A stretch of 26,738 nucleotides of DNA, taken from the IMG/VR virus record IMGVR_UViG_3300038416_000176, positions 1 through 26,738 of that record; one strand, given 5' to 3'. The DNA is from a virus. The position numbers and the translations under genes were made by a program. The notes under the pieces are model-generated. The model did no database searches and was not told where the DNA came from. It saw only the letters and a program-made list of their open reading frames with translations. Positions 5,301-12,556 of the stretch are shown here, in pieces; the first letter of the stretch is position 1, and each line of letters opens with the position of its first letter.

Positions 5301-6841
5301 TGGACTTCCGCCCATACCAGCACGAGTTTGTCGACGCTACGTTCGCCGCCCTGGTCGAGTTCAACCGGGTGCTTGGCGTGGCACCAACCGGCTCCGGCAA
5401 AACCTGCATGGCGGGCGAACTGATCCGCCGTGCAGGTTGTCCTGTGCTGTTTCTGGCAGACGCTAAAGAGCTGGTCTATCAGGCAGCCGACAAGCTCTGC
5501 AAATGGTCGGGCATCATTGCCGACGTTGAGATGGCAGACAGTCACGCAACACCGGGTTCGCCGCTGATCGTTGCCACAACGCAGAGCATCGCGCGCCGGC
5601 TGGACAAGTATCCAAAGGATGCTTTCGGGCTGATCTTTGTTGATGAGGCGCACCGCAACACGCTTGGCGACATGGCGCGGCGTGTGCTCGATTACTTTGC
5701 CGGCGCTCAGGTCGTTGGGATCACCGCGACGCCGTTCCGCTCCGACAAGCGCAAGCTCGGGAGCTTTTACGAGCATATCGCCGTCGAGATTCCACTTGTG
5801 CGCCTGATCCGCGAGGGGTGGCTATCAAAAATCACCATCAAGTCCATTCCGTGCGGTATCGATTTGTCGAGTGTGCGCACGGTGGCAGGCGATTTCAACG
5901 AGGCTGATCTAGGCGCGGTCGTGACGCCTCACCTTGACGCCCTTGCGCGCATCCTGAAAGAGCATGCGGGCGAACGGCGCACAGTGGCATTTCTGCCACT
6001 CATCGAGACCTCGCGCCAGTTCGCGGCCTGCTGTGTTCAGCACGGCCTGAAAGCGGTTCACGTCGATGGCGTCGACCGTACACAGTTGGCGCGCTTTCGA
6101 GCTGGTGAAGCCAGCGTGATTTGCAACTGTGCGCTGCTGACTACCGGATGGGATGAGCCAAGCGTCGACTGCGTCTACATCCTGCGCCCGACAAAGTCGT
6201 TTGTCCTTTACTCGCAAATGGTCGGTCGCGGCACGCGCATTCACCCCGGCAAGGAAAACCTGCTGGTGCTCGATCCGCTGTTCTTGTCTGATACGATGGG
6301 CTTGATCCGGCCTGCGCGCCTGATCGCCAAGACTGAAGAAGAAGAGAAGCGCGTCACCAAGCTTCTGACTGAAGCTGGCGGGCGCGGTCTCGATCTATTT
6401 GAGGCGCAGGAGAAGGCTGATTCTGGCATTGAGGCAGACCGGCATGCCGCGCTGATTGCGCGTCTGAAGGAATGCGCGAAGCGCAAGGCGCGAACGGTTG
6501 ACGCTGTCGAGTTTGCCTACGCTCTAGGTGATGATGACCTGGCCGAGTACGAACCCGAGACTGATGCTGAGGCAGCGCGCGTGACGGTGCGCCAGGCCGA
6601 GACCCTTGAGCGCGCCGGCTTCGATGTAGCCGCGCTGAAGGGCAAGGGTCACGCGACACAAATCATTGACCGGATTTTCCGGCGTCGAGCAGCAGGGCTG
6701 GCAACACCTAAGCAGCTCAAATGGCTCATCAAGTTTAAGCATCCATCGCCGCAGACTGCCACTTTTGAAGAAGCGTCAGCGTTTCTCGACCTAAAATTCA
6801 ACGTTAGAAAGGCCGCACCAGCAGCGGCAATCGCAGCATGA
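5300..6841 (+). CDS. DEAH-box superfamily 2 helicase
   Basis: The protein has 513 residues and a complete SF2 core: RPYQHEF near the N-terminus, Walker A APTGSGKT at 28-35, DEAH at 115-118, TATPFR at 142-147, and motif VI QMVGRGTR at 306-313. It resembles the ResIII/RecG-like phage helicases that remodel forks and recombination intermediates. Downstream of the core, residues 330-500 hold a charged helical region with a small C-terminal domain. The ATG overlaps the previous TGA by one base and the stop overlaps the next ATG (ATGA). Nuclease motifs are absent, so it acts by unwinding or translocation. Confidence 0.93.
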   Translation: MDFRPYQHEFVDATFAALVEFNRVLGVAPTGSGKTCMAGELIRRAGCPVLFLADAKELVYQAADKLCKWSGIIADVEMADSHATPGSPLIVATTQSIARRLDKYPKDAFGLIFVDEAHRNTLGDMARRVLDYFAGAQVVGITATPFRSDKRKLGSFYEHIAVEIPLVRLIREGWLSKITIKSIPCGIDLSSVRTVAGDFNEADLGAVVTPHLDALARILKEHAGERRTVAFLPLIETSRQFAACCVQHGLKAVHVDGVDRTQLARFRAGEASVICNCALLTTGWDEPSVDCVYILRPTKSFVLYSQMVGRGTRIHPGKENLLVLDPLFLSDTMGLIRPARLIAKTEEEEKRVTKLLTEAGGRGLDLFEAQEKADSGIEADRHAALIARLKECAKRKARTVDAVEFAYALGDDDLAEYEPETDAEAARVTVRQAETLERAGFDVAALKGKGHATQIIDRIFRRRAAGLATPKQLKWLIKFKHPSPQTATFEEASAFLDLKFNVRKAAPAAAIAA

Positions 6842-7104
6842 GACACAACCTAAGAGAATTATCGCGTAAGCAAACGACCGGTGAAGCCGATTCCCAGGGG
6901 CGCTTGCCGTGGGAGGCGTTTAAGCTCGGCTGCCTTCAGCGGATCGCTGATGCCTGTGAGAAGATGGCAGGCAATTGGTCGGAGCTGATTGCGGAACTCG
7001 CGCGCTCGAAGCGTGCGATAGAAACCCTGCAACAGTCGCACCGTTATCTGCGACACAGCAACCGCGGGCTGCGCGGCGCCATCACGCGGCTAAAACGCCA
7101 ATGA
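6838..7104 (+). CDS. hypothetical helical protein, 88 aa
   Basis: Eighty-eight residues, with a probable helical or coiled-coil C-terminal half rich in Arg, Leu and Ser (SELIAELARSKRAIETLQQS). The N-terminus is polar, with one Trp followed by EAFKLGCLQRIADACEKMAG. Both ends are 4-base coupled overlaps. No family is recognised. Position after the helicase suggests an accessory replication or recombination role, without direct evidence. Confidence 0.6.
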   Translation: MRHNLRELSRKQTTGEADSQGRLPWEAFKLGCLQRIADACEKMAGNWSELIAELARSKRAIETLQQSHRYLRHSNRGLRGAITRLKRQ

Positions 7105-7370
7105 CTCTCCAACGCCTCACCTACCTGCTCTGTTGCACCGGAGATGGTCGATACTCAGCGCAGCGTGAAATTCTGCCAAACTACATTTGGTCTGAGGAGG
7201 CTGAAGCTTGGCTCGATGACGCTTTCGCGGATGTCGGCCGCCTGCGCCGGCAGCGAGACGAACCCTCAAAGCTCATTCCTCAAAACGCCACAAAGTACGA
7301 CCTGCAATTCAGGAACACCGTCGAGCAGGTCGCGCGCGACTTGGCAGAGAAGCTGGAAATCACTCTATGA
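7101..7370 (+). CDS. hypothetical protein, 89 aa
   Basis: Eighty-nine residues from the ATG that overlaps the previous stop. An acidic stretch (SEEAEAWLDDAFADVGRLRR) is followed by a polar linker and a helix ending in EKLEITL. There is a CC pair at residues 11-12. I recognise no family. The gene is kept because of coupling on both sides and ordinary codon use. Confidence 0.55.
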   Translation: MTLQRLTYLLCCTGDGRYSAQREILPNYIWSEEAEAWLDDAFADVGRLRRQRDEPSKLIPQNATKYDLQFRNTVEQVARDLAEKLEITL

Positions 7371-7618
7371 TAAAAACCGAAGTAAAAATAACTCAAAACC
7401 CGGATGCTCCGGTGGCTGTCGAAGTGTTGGCAGAAGCCATCAGCGCGATTTCACGCGGGACACAAAAAATGCTTGCCGGGCCACTCAACGAAAAGGCGAT
7501 TGTCCTACTGATTACTCACGCAACCCCGGCAGTTGCCGGCTGGAAACCAAGCGCGTCAACTGTGCGGGCTGTTCTCCGGGGCATGGAGTCGCTTGAGCGC
7601 GAATATCTGAAGAAGTGA
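7367..7618 (+). CDS. hypothetical protein, 83 aa
   Basis: Eighty-three residues with a mixed alpha/beta appearance (IKTEVKITQNPDAPVAVEVL, then helices ending in MESLEREYLKK). ATGA overlaps the upstream gene, and the stop overlaps the GTG of the nuclease gene as GTGA. No motif is recognised. Tight coupling to the VRR-NUC gene suggests co-expression. Confidence 0.6.
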   Translation: MIKTEVKITQNPDAPVAVEVLAEAISAISRGTQKMLAGPLNEKAIVLLITHATPAVAGWKPSASTVRAVLRGMESLEREYLKK

Positions 7619-7995
7619 CTGCCGCCGATCTTCCCATCGCTACTGAATCCGCCGAGCAGAAGTCCGTCATTAGCTGGTGGGCTATCATGCACAGGAACTT
7701 CGCGCTCCCTGAGTGCATTCTGATGGCCTGCCCTGCTCAGGCCGCGCGCACACCGCAAGGCGGCGCACGGATCAAGGCTGAGGGCTATCGAGCCGGAACG
7801 CCTGATCTGTTCCTAGCGACCTCGCGCCGCGGTTGTCATGGGTTGTTTGTCGAAATGAAGCGGCGTGACGGCGGCACGCTTTCTGAGAACCAAAAGCAAA
7901 TGCTCTTTGAACTCGGCGCTCAGGGTTACGCCAAGGCTGTAGCTTGCGGAGCGAGCGAGGCAATCAAGGTGATCTCTGAGTATCTGAACCCATGA
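7615..7995 (+). CDS. VRR-NUC domain nuclease
   Basis: The protein has 126 residues and starts at GTG (GTGA overlap). The PD-(D/E)xK core of the VRR-NUC family is visible: an early Glu (E14 in SAEQKSV), GTPDLFL with D64, the catalytic pair E80-x-K82 in FVEMKRR, and the GTLSENQKQ helix at 87-95. Standalone phage VRR-NUC proteins are structure-selective endonucleases, thought to process branched DNA during replication, recombination or packaging. Length matches the minimal single-domain form. The stop overlaps the next ATG. Confidence 0.9.
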   Translation: MTAADLPIATESAEQKSVISWWAIMHRNFALPECILMACPAQAARTPQGGARIKAEGYRAGTPDLFLATSRRGCHGLFVEMKRRDGGTLSENQKQMLFELGAQGYAKAVACGASEAIKVISEYLNP

Positions 7996-8360
7996 ACGGC
8001 AAAGGTGACTCACCCCGCAACTGTTTCAGTCCGCAGTTCAGGGAAAATTACGATCAGATCAACTGGCATCATGCCGTTAAAAACACGAGAACGCCGGACA
8101 CCTACCACGCGGCAGTAAATTCCGCCAATCAGGGCGCCGGCGCCGGCACTGCGGGGTGGGATGATCGGTTTAGGGCGGCTCTTGCGGTCAATGGCTTAAA
8201 GCCCGTCGAGAAATACGACCATCCGGCTGATCCAAGTTATCCTGGTGGTTTTCCGTACCTCGCACCGCGGCCATTAGATGATCCGTCAGCATGGGGACAC
8301 TCCGCGTTTATCGTGTGGGCATTCACCGCAACCATCGGACAGCGCAATCCACCTTTATGA
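7992..8360 (+). CDS. hypothetical protein with NGKGDSPR motif, 122 aa
   Basis: The N-terminus MNGKGDSPRNCFSPQFREN followed by YDQINW is a recurrent motif in small phage proteins of unknown function. The remaining residues are Gly/Pro/Asp-rich (PVEKYDHPADPSYPGGFPYL) with few helices. No catalytic motif is visible. It is coupled on both sides (ATGA). The conserved N-terminus supports it being a real gene, and the function remains unknown. Confidence 0.7.
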   Translation: MNGKGDSPRNCFSPQFRENYDQINWHHAVKNTRTPDTYHAAVNSANQGAGAGTAGWDDRFRAALAVNGLKPVEKYDHPADPSYPGGFPYLAPRPLDDPSAWGHSAFIVWAFTATIGQRNPPL

Positions 8361-8926
8361 GACCCGACATTTGTAGTCTATACTGCCCTGTTGCGCCGCC
8401 TCACCGCTCCGGTCAGTGGATGCAGACTCACACCGGACGCAGATTCTATCCGCTCGATCCGCGCCGGGAAGACATCTGCATCGAAGACATCGCGCACGCG
8501 CTGTCTAACATCTGCCGGTTTGGAGGGCATGTCCGCGACTTCTATTCAGTCGCGCAGCATTCTGTGATCGTCGCCAGCCTGTTGCCGCCACATCTGCAGC
8601 TCGCCGGCCTGCTGCATGACGCCTCAGAAGCATACCTGGTCGACATTCCGAAGCCGTTGAAGGTGGTTCTTCCCGATTACCAGCGGATCGAGCGTCGGCT
8701 TGAGTCTATCATCGCGGAAGTCTTCAGCGTCAGCTTCTCAGACCCAGCCATCAAGCGAGCTGACAGCGTTGCGCTTGTGTCTGAAGCTCGCGACCTGCTC
8801 GGCGTCGTGCCGGTCGAGTGGGATTGCTTTGAGGATGGCATCGCCCTGGTCGACCCAATTTTCCCAATAGCGCCGCATCATGCGCGCCGCGCGTTCCTTT
8901 ACGCTTTCAAGAAATACACTCAATGA
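8357..8926 (+). CDS. HD-domain phosphohydrolase (YfbR-like nucleotidase)
   Basis: The protein has 189 residues. HD-superfamily metal ligands are in order: H58 (FGGH), H68 (VAQHSV), the H87-D88 pair in LLHDASEAYLVDIPKPLK, and a later acidic residue D157 in KRAD. The DIEDIAHALS-like lead-in is typical of phage HD proteins related to the 5'-deoxynucleotidase YfbR. These dephosphorylate nucleoside monophosphates and would shape the dNTP pool. An alternative start at 8420 (MQTHTGRRF) would remove 21 residues that look unconserved. The ATGA overlap favours 8357. It is followed immediately by the dNMP-kinase-like gene. Confidence 0.88.
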   Translation: MRPDICSLYCPVAPPHRSGQWMQTHTGRRFYPLDPRREDICIEDIAHALSNICRFGGHVRDFYSVAQHSVIVASLLPPHLQLAGLLHDASEAYLVDIPKPLKVVLPDYQRIERRLESIIAEVFSVSFSDPAIKRADSVALVSEARDLLGVVPVEWDCFEDGIALVDPIFPIAPHHARRAFLYAFKKYTQ

Positions 8927-9462
8927 CACGCACACTTATAGGCTTCACCGGGTTTGCCGGAGCTGGCAAATCCACCGCGTCTGCTGCGCTCGTTAAACAT
9001 CGCGGCTTCACTCAGCTCAGTTTCGCAACGCCGTTGCGCGCCATGCTGGTAGCAACGGGCATCGAACCCGAATGGCTTTTGGAGCGCAAAGATGAGATAA
9101 TCCCCTGGCTTGGTGTCACTGGTCGCCATCTCATGCAGACCGCGGGCACCGAATGGGGACGAAATCTAGTGCATCCTGACTTTTGGGTACGCCTCGCACA
9201 GCGCCGCGTTCAGACACAGCCCGACAAGAGAATTGTTTTCGACGATGTTCGCTTCGACAATGAAGCCCGCATGATTTGCGGGCTTGGCGGTGTCATTATC
9301 GGCATCCGCCGCGACTTTCCAACGCTTCGCGGGCAAATGAATCACGCGAGCGAAGCCGGAGTCAGTGAAGGCCTGGTCGACCGGTGGATCGGCAACTTTG
9401 GCGCAGACAAAGACCTGTTCAGCAAACTTGTGCTCGCGATCCATGACAAGGGGGCGACATGA
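8923..9462 (+). CDS. deoxynucleoside monophosphate kinase-like P-loop protein
   Basis: The protein has 179 residues. It begins with a P-loop, GFAGAGKST at 10-18, followed by an LSFATPLRAML helix, a GRHLMQTAGTEWGR segment (107-120 region) and a Walker B-like IVFDDVRFDNEA. This arrangement is that of the phage dNMP kinase group related to T4 gp1 and T5 dNMP kinase, which phosphorylate deoxynucleoside monophosphates. It pairs naturally with the HD nucleotidase upstream. The start is the ATGA overlap. The substrate range cannot be read from sequence. Confidence 0.85.
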   Translation: MTRTLIGFTGFAGAGKSTASAALVKHRGFTQLSFATPLRAMLVATGIEPEWLLERKDEIIPWLGVTGRHLMQTAGTEWGRNLVHPDFWVRLAQRRVQTQPDKRIVFDDVRFDNEARMICGLGGVIIGIRRDFPTLRGQMNHASEAGVSEGLVDRWIGNFGADKDLFSKLVLAIHDKGAT

Positions 9463-9835
9463 CAAATGCTGCACGCCTTACTGTCGGAATCGCCGCCGTC
9501 ATAATCGGCGCTTCTGCCATAAGTGCCGGTCTCGAAAGTATCGCGCAGCGCACCCGTTGACCGCACTCTTTCACTGCGTCAAGGCACACGCCAAGGCGCG
9601 CGGGATCGGGTTTCAGCTCACGCTCGAACAGTTCAAAGCGTTCTGCACTGAGACTGGCTACCATCTCACCAAGGGTCGCCGTGCAGACAGCGCCTCAATT
9701 GACCGCATCCGCGGTGACCTGCCCTACATGGCCGGAAACCTTCAACTGAAAACCGTCTCTCTCAACTCAATCAAAAGCTGGCTCGACGGATCGCGCGACG
9801 AACCTACCGGCACAGATGACAACTACCCATTCTGA
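9443..9835 (+). CDS. small HNH-like endonuclease with zinc-binding N-terminus
   Basis: The protein has 130 residues. A Cys cluster (C9, C10, C14, C25, C28) looks like a zinc ribbon, then a basic helix, then LTLEQFKAF, and a C-terminal SIDRIRGDLPYMAGNLQ (85-101) with N108 in SLNSIKSW. That final element matches the degenerate HNH family in which SIDRI replaces the classical VDH. The start chosen, ATG 9443, lies 20 bases inside the kinase gene, because the Cys cluster begins seven residues later. No Shine-Dalgarno motif is present. It may be a homing-type nuclease or a DNA-repair accessory. Confidence 0.75.
   Translation: MTRGRHDKCCTPYCRNRRRHNRRFCHKCRSRKYRAAHPLTALFHCVKAHAKARGIGFQLTLEQFKAFCTETGYHLTKGRRADSASIDRIRGDLPYMAGNLQLKTVSLNSIKSWLDGSRDEPTGTDDNYPF
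9459..9560 (+). CDS. possible 33-aa membrane peptide overlapping the HNH-like gene
   Basis: An ATG overlapping the kinase stop (ATGA, as at most junctions here) opens a 33-residue frame with one hydrophobic helix (LTVGIAAVIIGASAISAGL) and a charged end. It lies wholly inside the N-terminal part of the HNH-like gene in a different frame. Either this is a chance reading or the segment is dual-coding. The coupled start and the clean helix favour it. Its short length and the strong Cys pattern of the other frame argue for caution. Confidence 0.3.
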   Translation: MTNAARLTVGIAAVIIGASAISAGLESIAQRTR

Positions 9836-9837
9836 CC

Positions 9838-10059
9838 ATGATTGAACCTGGCACGCCGGTTCGCTTCATCGGCGGCAAGCTCAGCGGATTTCAAGGCGTC
9901 TGCACAAAGGCGTGCGAGGTCGTTTACGCCGTCGCTATCGTATTTGAGGGCAAGCCCGTCGAAGTAGTCGAAGAGATTCAGAACCTCGCGCCGCTCGCTG
10001 AATGGCTGGCAGCAAAATCCGAGACTGAGAAGGCGCTGAAAGGCAATCCAACGCTGTGA
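9838..10059 (+). CDS. stand-alone KOW-like domain protein, 73 aa
   Basis: Residues 1-50 read like a KOW / SH3-like barrel as in the NusG C-terminus: EPGTPVRFIGGKLSGFQGVC (3-22), a turn, then a VAIVFEGKPVEVV strand pair and a NLAPL close. The remainder is a short helix (LAEWLAAKSETEKALKG). NusG KOW domains contact Rho and ribosomal protein S10. Isolated KOW domains in phages are unassigned and may bind RNA polymerase, ribosomal protein or nucleic acid. It starts two bases after the HNH-like stop and ends in a GTGA overlap. Confidence 0.6.
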   Translation: MIEPGTPVRFIGGKLSGFQGVCTKACEVVYAVAIVFEGKPVEVVEEIQNLAPLAEWLAAKSETEKALKGNPTL

Positions 10060-10244
10060 CTGCTATTCCTACATCCCTGCGCCGCGTGCTCGATGCTCAA
10101 AAGCGCAACGCTGAGCCGCCCGGTGACAAAACCTGGATTTGGCGCGATGGCACGGTCATTCGCGAGCGTGCCAATGGCAAGGTCGAGCGTTGGCCGTCGA
10201 TTGATCCGGTGGGCATGCAAAGCGCTCGGAAATTAGGCCGATGA
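10056..10244 (+). CDS. small hypothetical protein, 62 aa
   Basis: Sixty-two residues from a GTG overlapping the KOW gene stop. Basic overall, with a TWIWRDGTVIRERANGKVER beta-hairpin-like centre and a short C-terminal tail. ATGA couples it to the primase-helicase gene. No family is recognised. Position just upstream of the replicative enzyme might indicate a replication accessory factor, but nothing else supports this. Confidence 0.6.
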   Translation: MTAIPTSLRRVLDAQKRNAEPPGDKTWIWRDGTVIRERANGKVERWPSIDPVGMQSARKLGR

Positions 10245-12235
10245 TCCTCACCCTTCAGACAGCTCAAGTCCTGCACGCCAGCGGCGTCGCCTGCATTCCC
10301 TGCAACGCCGACAAGCGCCCGCGCGTGCCGTCTTGGTCGGAGTATCGGACCAGCCTGCCCAAAATCGAAGAGCTTGAGCGGTGGTTTTCCAAGGATGCGC
10401 GAATCGCGCTTATCGCCGGCAAAGTTCAGTGTCTCGACTTTGATGAGAAATACAGCACCGGCATCTTTGACCGCTTCACCAAGCGAGCTGAAGAGGTCGG
10501 GCTAGATAAGCTGCTTGGTCAACTGATCCTGCAGCAGACGCCGTCAGGCGGTTATCATCTGGTGTGGCAGTGCGACGGTGAGCGGATCGGCAATCTAAAG
10601 CTGGCGCAGAAAGCAAATCTCGATTCCCTGATCGAGACGCGCGGTGATGGCGGTTATTTCCTGATTTCGCCGTCTGATGGTTACAAGCTGATCGCTGGCG
10701 ATTGGTCGAGTATTCCTGCCATCAACGCTGATGACCGTGATGCGCTGCTCAATCTGGCGCGCACGTTCGATGAGCGACCGCCCGTTGAGGCGCATGAGGC
10801 GGCGCCAGTCCAACCGGGCGGCGAAGCAACACCGGGCGATGATTTCGACTTTCGCGCCAACCTGCCCGAGATCCTTAAGTCTCACGGCTGGAAACCGGCA
10901 GGCGGCAAGTATTGGACGCGACCGGGAAAGGCTCGCGGCATTTCGGCGTCATGGGATGTTATACCTGGACGATTTTTCGTGTTCAGCAGCTCGACACAGT
11001 TTGAACCAAACCACGTTTATCGACCCTGGCATGTCTACACTGTGCTTGAGTGCGGTGGCGACTATTCGCGCGCTGCTGCTGAGCTTCGCCGGCAGGGGTT
11101 TGGCGGCGAGGTACCATCAAAGCACACACAGCAGACTCAGCCTGTGCCGGCTGATTGGTTCCCGCCGATTGAACCGTCACACGAAGGAATCGATCCAACC
11201 GGAGCTGTTCCGACCGTCGAGACCGAAGATGAGAAGGCACGCCGCTTATTCAGGGCGCGGCAGTTTGATCCAGCATGCAAGCCGCCTGATTTGCGCGTGC
11301 GCTTCACTCTTGGCGGCGTTGTAGTCAGCACGCCTGGCAACCTAACGGCTATCACAGCACAAGCCAAGGTCGGCAAATCGGCTTTGATTCAGGGCTTTGT
11401 TGCGGCGTCCATGACGCAGTCAGGCGATGCCGACTGCCTCGGCGTTATCGGCAAGAACACGCATGGCCGCGGCGTTATCTATCTCGACACTGAGCAATCG
11501 CGCGACGATTTCTGGCGGGCAATGGATGCTGCCAAGCGCCGTGCCAAAATAGACGCCTTTCCGCCGTGGTTTCAGGCATTCGGCATTGGCGACTTGCCTG
11601 TTGCCATGCAGCGCCGTGGCTTGGCTGTAAAGATGGCTGACACAGCATCAGCCTTCGGCGGAATGTTCGCAGTCTTTATCGATGGCGTTGCCGATATGGT
11701 GCTGGACGTGAACGACGCCGAGATTTGCAACGCCTTTGTCGCTGAAATCTTCGAACTCGCGACGCGCTACGATTGCCCGATTGTCTGCGTGATCCACAAG
11801 AACCCCGGCAGCGACAAGACGCGCGGGCATCTTGGTAGCCAGCTCGAACGCAAGGCAGAGACGAACCTGACGCTCGAAAAGCAGGACAATGAAACGTTGG
11901 TTTGGTCAGAGAAGCAGCGCAGGGCGCCGATCTTCAAAAGCGAAGGTGTACGGTTCGCTTGGTCTGAAGAAGCAGGAATGCACGTCTTGGTTGTGGGTAG
12001 TGGACAGCCAAAACTCAGCCAATCGCTGGCGGAATGGCGCGATTTCGCCATAACAGTTCTGAATGCCAAGCAACCGCTAACTTATGTAGAACTGCGCGAT
12101 GGACTCGTGAAAGTATCAGGCCGCGCGCTGCCAAGCGCACAGCGTAATATCAAACAACTACGGGCTGCCGAACTTATCACTTACGATCACCTGAAAGGCA
12201 CGTATGAACTTCCGCCGTTGAATCCGTCTCAATAG
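10241..12235 (+). CDS. primase-polymerase / RecA-fold replicative helicase fusion
   Basis: The protein has 664 residues. Residues 1-175 form a prim-pol (AEP) domain: catalytic D66-F-D68 in CLDFDEK, the His motif PSGGYHL (H106), and the RGDGGYFLISP segment at 134-144. Residues 200-290 form a linker domain typical of these fusions (KYWTRPGKARGISASW). Residues 345-600 are an AAA_25 RepA/DnaB-like ATPase: Walker A AQAKVGKSAL (373-382), YLDTEQS (414-420), Walker B FAVFIDGVADM (476-486), a sensor His in VIHKNP and RGHLGSQ. A small winged-helix-like end follows. It would prime and unwind DNA at the phage origin, perhaps the repeat array just downstream. It is one of the two genes in the window that end in TAG. 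Confidence 0.92.
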   Translation: MILTLQTAQVLHASGVACIPCNADKRPRVPSWSEYRTSLPKIEELERWFSKDARIALIAGKVQCLDFDEKYSTGIFDRFTKRAEEVGLDKLLGQLILQQTPSGGYHLVWQCDGERIGNLKLAQKANLDSLIETRGDGGYFLISPSDGYKLIAGDWSSIPAINADDRDALLNLARTFDERPPVEAHEAAPVQPGGEATPGDDFDFRANLPEILKSHGWKPAGGKYWTRPGKARGISASWDVIPGRFFVFSSSTQFEPNHVYRPWHVYTVLECGGDYSRAAAELRRQGFGGEVPSKHTQQTQPVPADWFPPIEPSHEGIDPTGAVPTVETEDEKARRLFRARQFDPACKPPDLRVRFTLGGVVVSTPGNLTAITAQAKVGKSALIQGFVAASMTQSGDADCLGVIGKNTHGRGVIYLDTEQSRDDFWRAMDAAKRRAKIDAFPPWFQAFGIGDLPVAMQRRGLAVKMADTASAFGGMFAVFIDGVADMVLDVNDAEICNAFVAEIFELATRYDCPIVCVIHKNPGSDKTRGHLGSQLERKAETNLTLEKQDNETLVWSEKQRRAPIFKSEGVRFAWSEEAGMHVLVVGSGQPKLSQSLAEWRDFAITVLNAKQPLTYVELRDGLVKVSGRALPSAQRNIKQLRAAELITYDHLKGTYELPPLNPSQ

Positions 12236-12556
12236 CAATATCAATGAGTTATAAAGTTACTATCACGGCGCAAGTCCTTAGACGTAGTCCATGTTGCAGG
12301 TTTAGGTGATAGTAAACCACGGAAATATGCTATTCTCAATTAATATCCTCACTGAGTTACTATCACGACAGTTCCCAAAGAATTAATTCCGTAATCAGTA
12401 CTACGTTCAATGAGTTATGTTCGGTTACTATCACGCTATCACCTACTATCATTTCCACTATCACGATAGGTCTACTATCACGCTATCACCACCCCCCTAC
12501 GTAGTAGGGGGTGGGTGATAGTGAGAACGGAGCAAAATCGACTATCATACTATCAT
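12236..12556. repeat. CTATCA(C/T) repeat array, candidate replication origin or operator cluster
   Basis: This AT-richer stretch has no supported gene up to 12554. It holds twelve copies of CTATCA(C/T): ten direct (12260, 12360, 12428, 12436, 12446, 12458, 12475, 12483, 12542, 12550) and two inverted (12306-12312, 12515-12521). CTATCACGCTATCACC occurs twice exactly (12428-12443, 12475-12490). A longer companion motif TCAATGAGTTAT occurs at 12241 and 12407, with a variant at 12349. Several copies are spaced by exactly 8 bases. Iteron-like repeats directly after a primase-helicase gene fit an initiator-bound origin. An operator array for a phage regulator is the alternative. Confidence 0.75.
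12483..12521. repeat. long near-perfect hairpin within the repeat array
   Basis: Two 18-base arms, CTATCACCACCCCCCTAC (12483-12500) and GTAGGGGGTGGGTGATAG (12504-12521), match at 16 of 18 positions around a 3-base GTA loop, with TACGTA at the tip. Both arms include a copy of the array repeat in opposite orientation. No T-run follows, so an intrinsic terminator is less likely than a cruciform, a protein-binding site or an origin hairpin. Confidence 0.85.

Noticed and set aside
12483-12521. Intrinsic terminator for the primase gene
   Set aside because: Stable stem but no T-run follows, and the arms belong to the repeat array, so another role is more likely.
12236-12556. CTATCA(C/T) array as a CRISPR
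   Set aside because: Units are 7-8 bases, irregularly spaced and partly in tandem, with no 25-40 base spacers and no cas genes.
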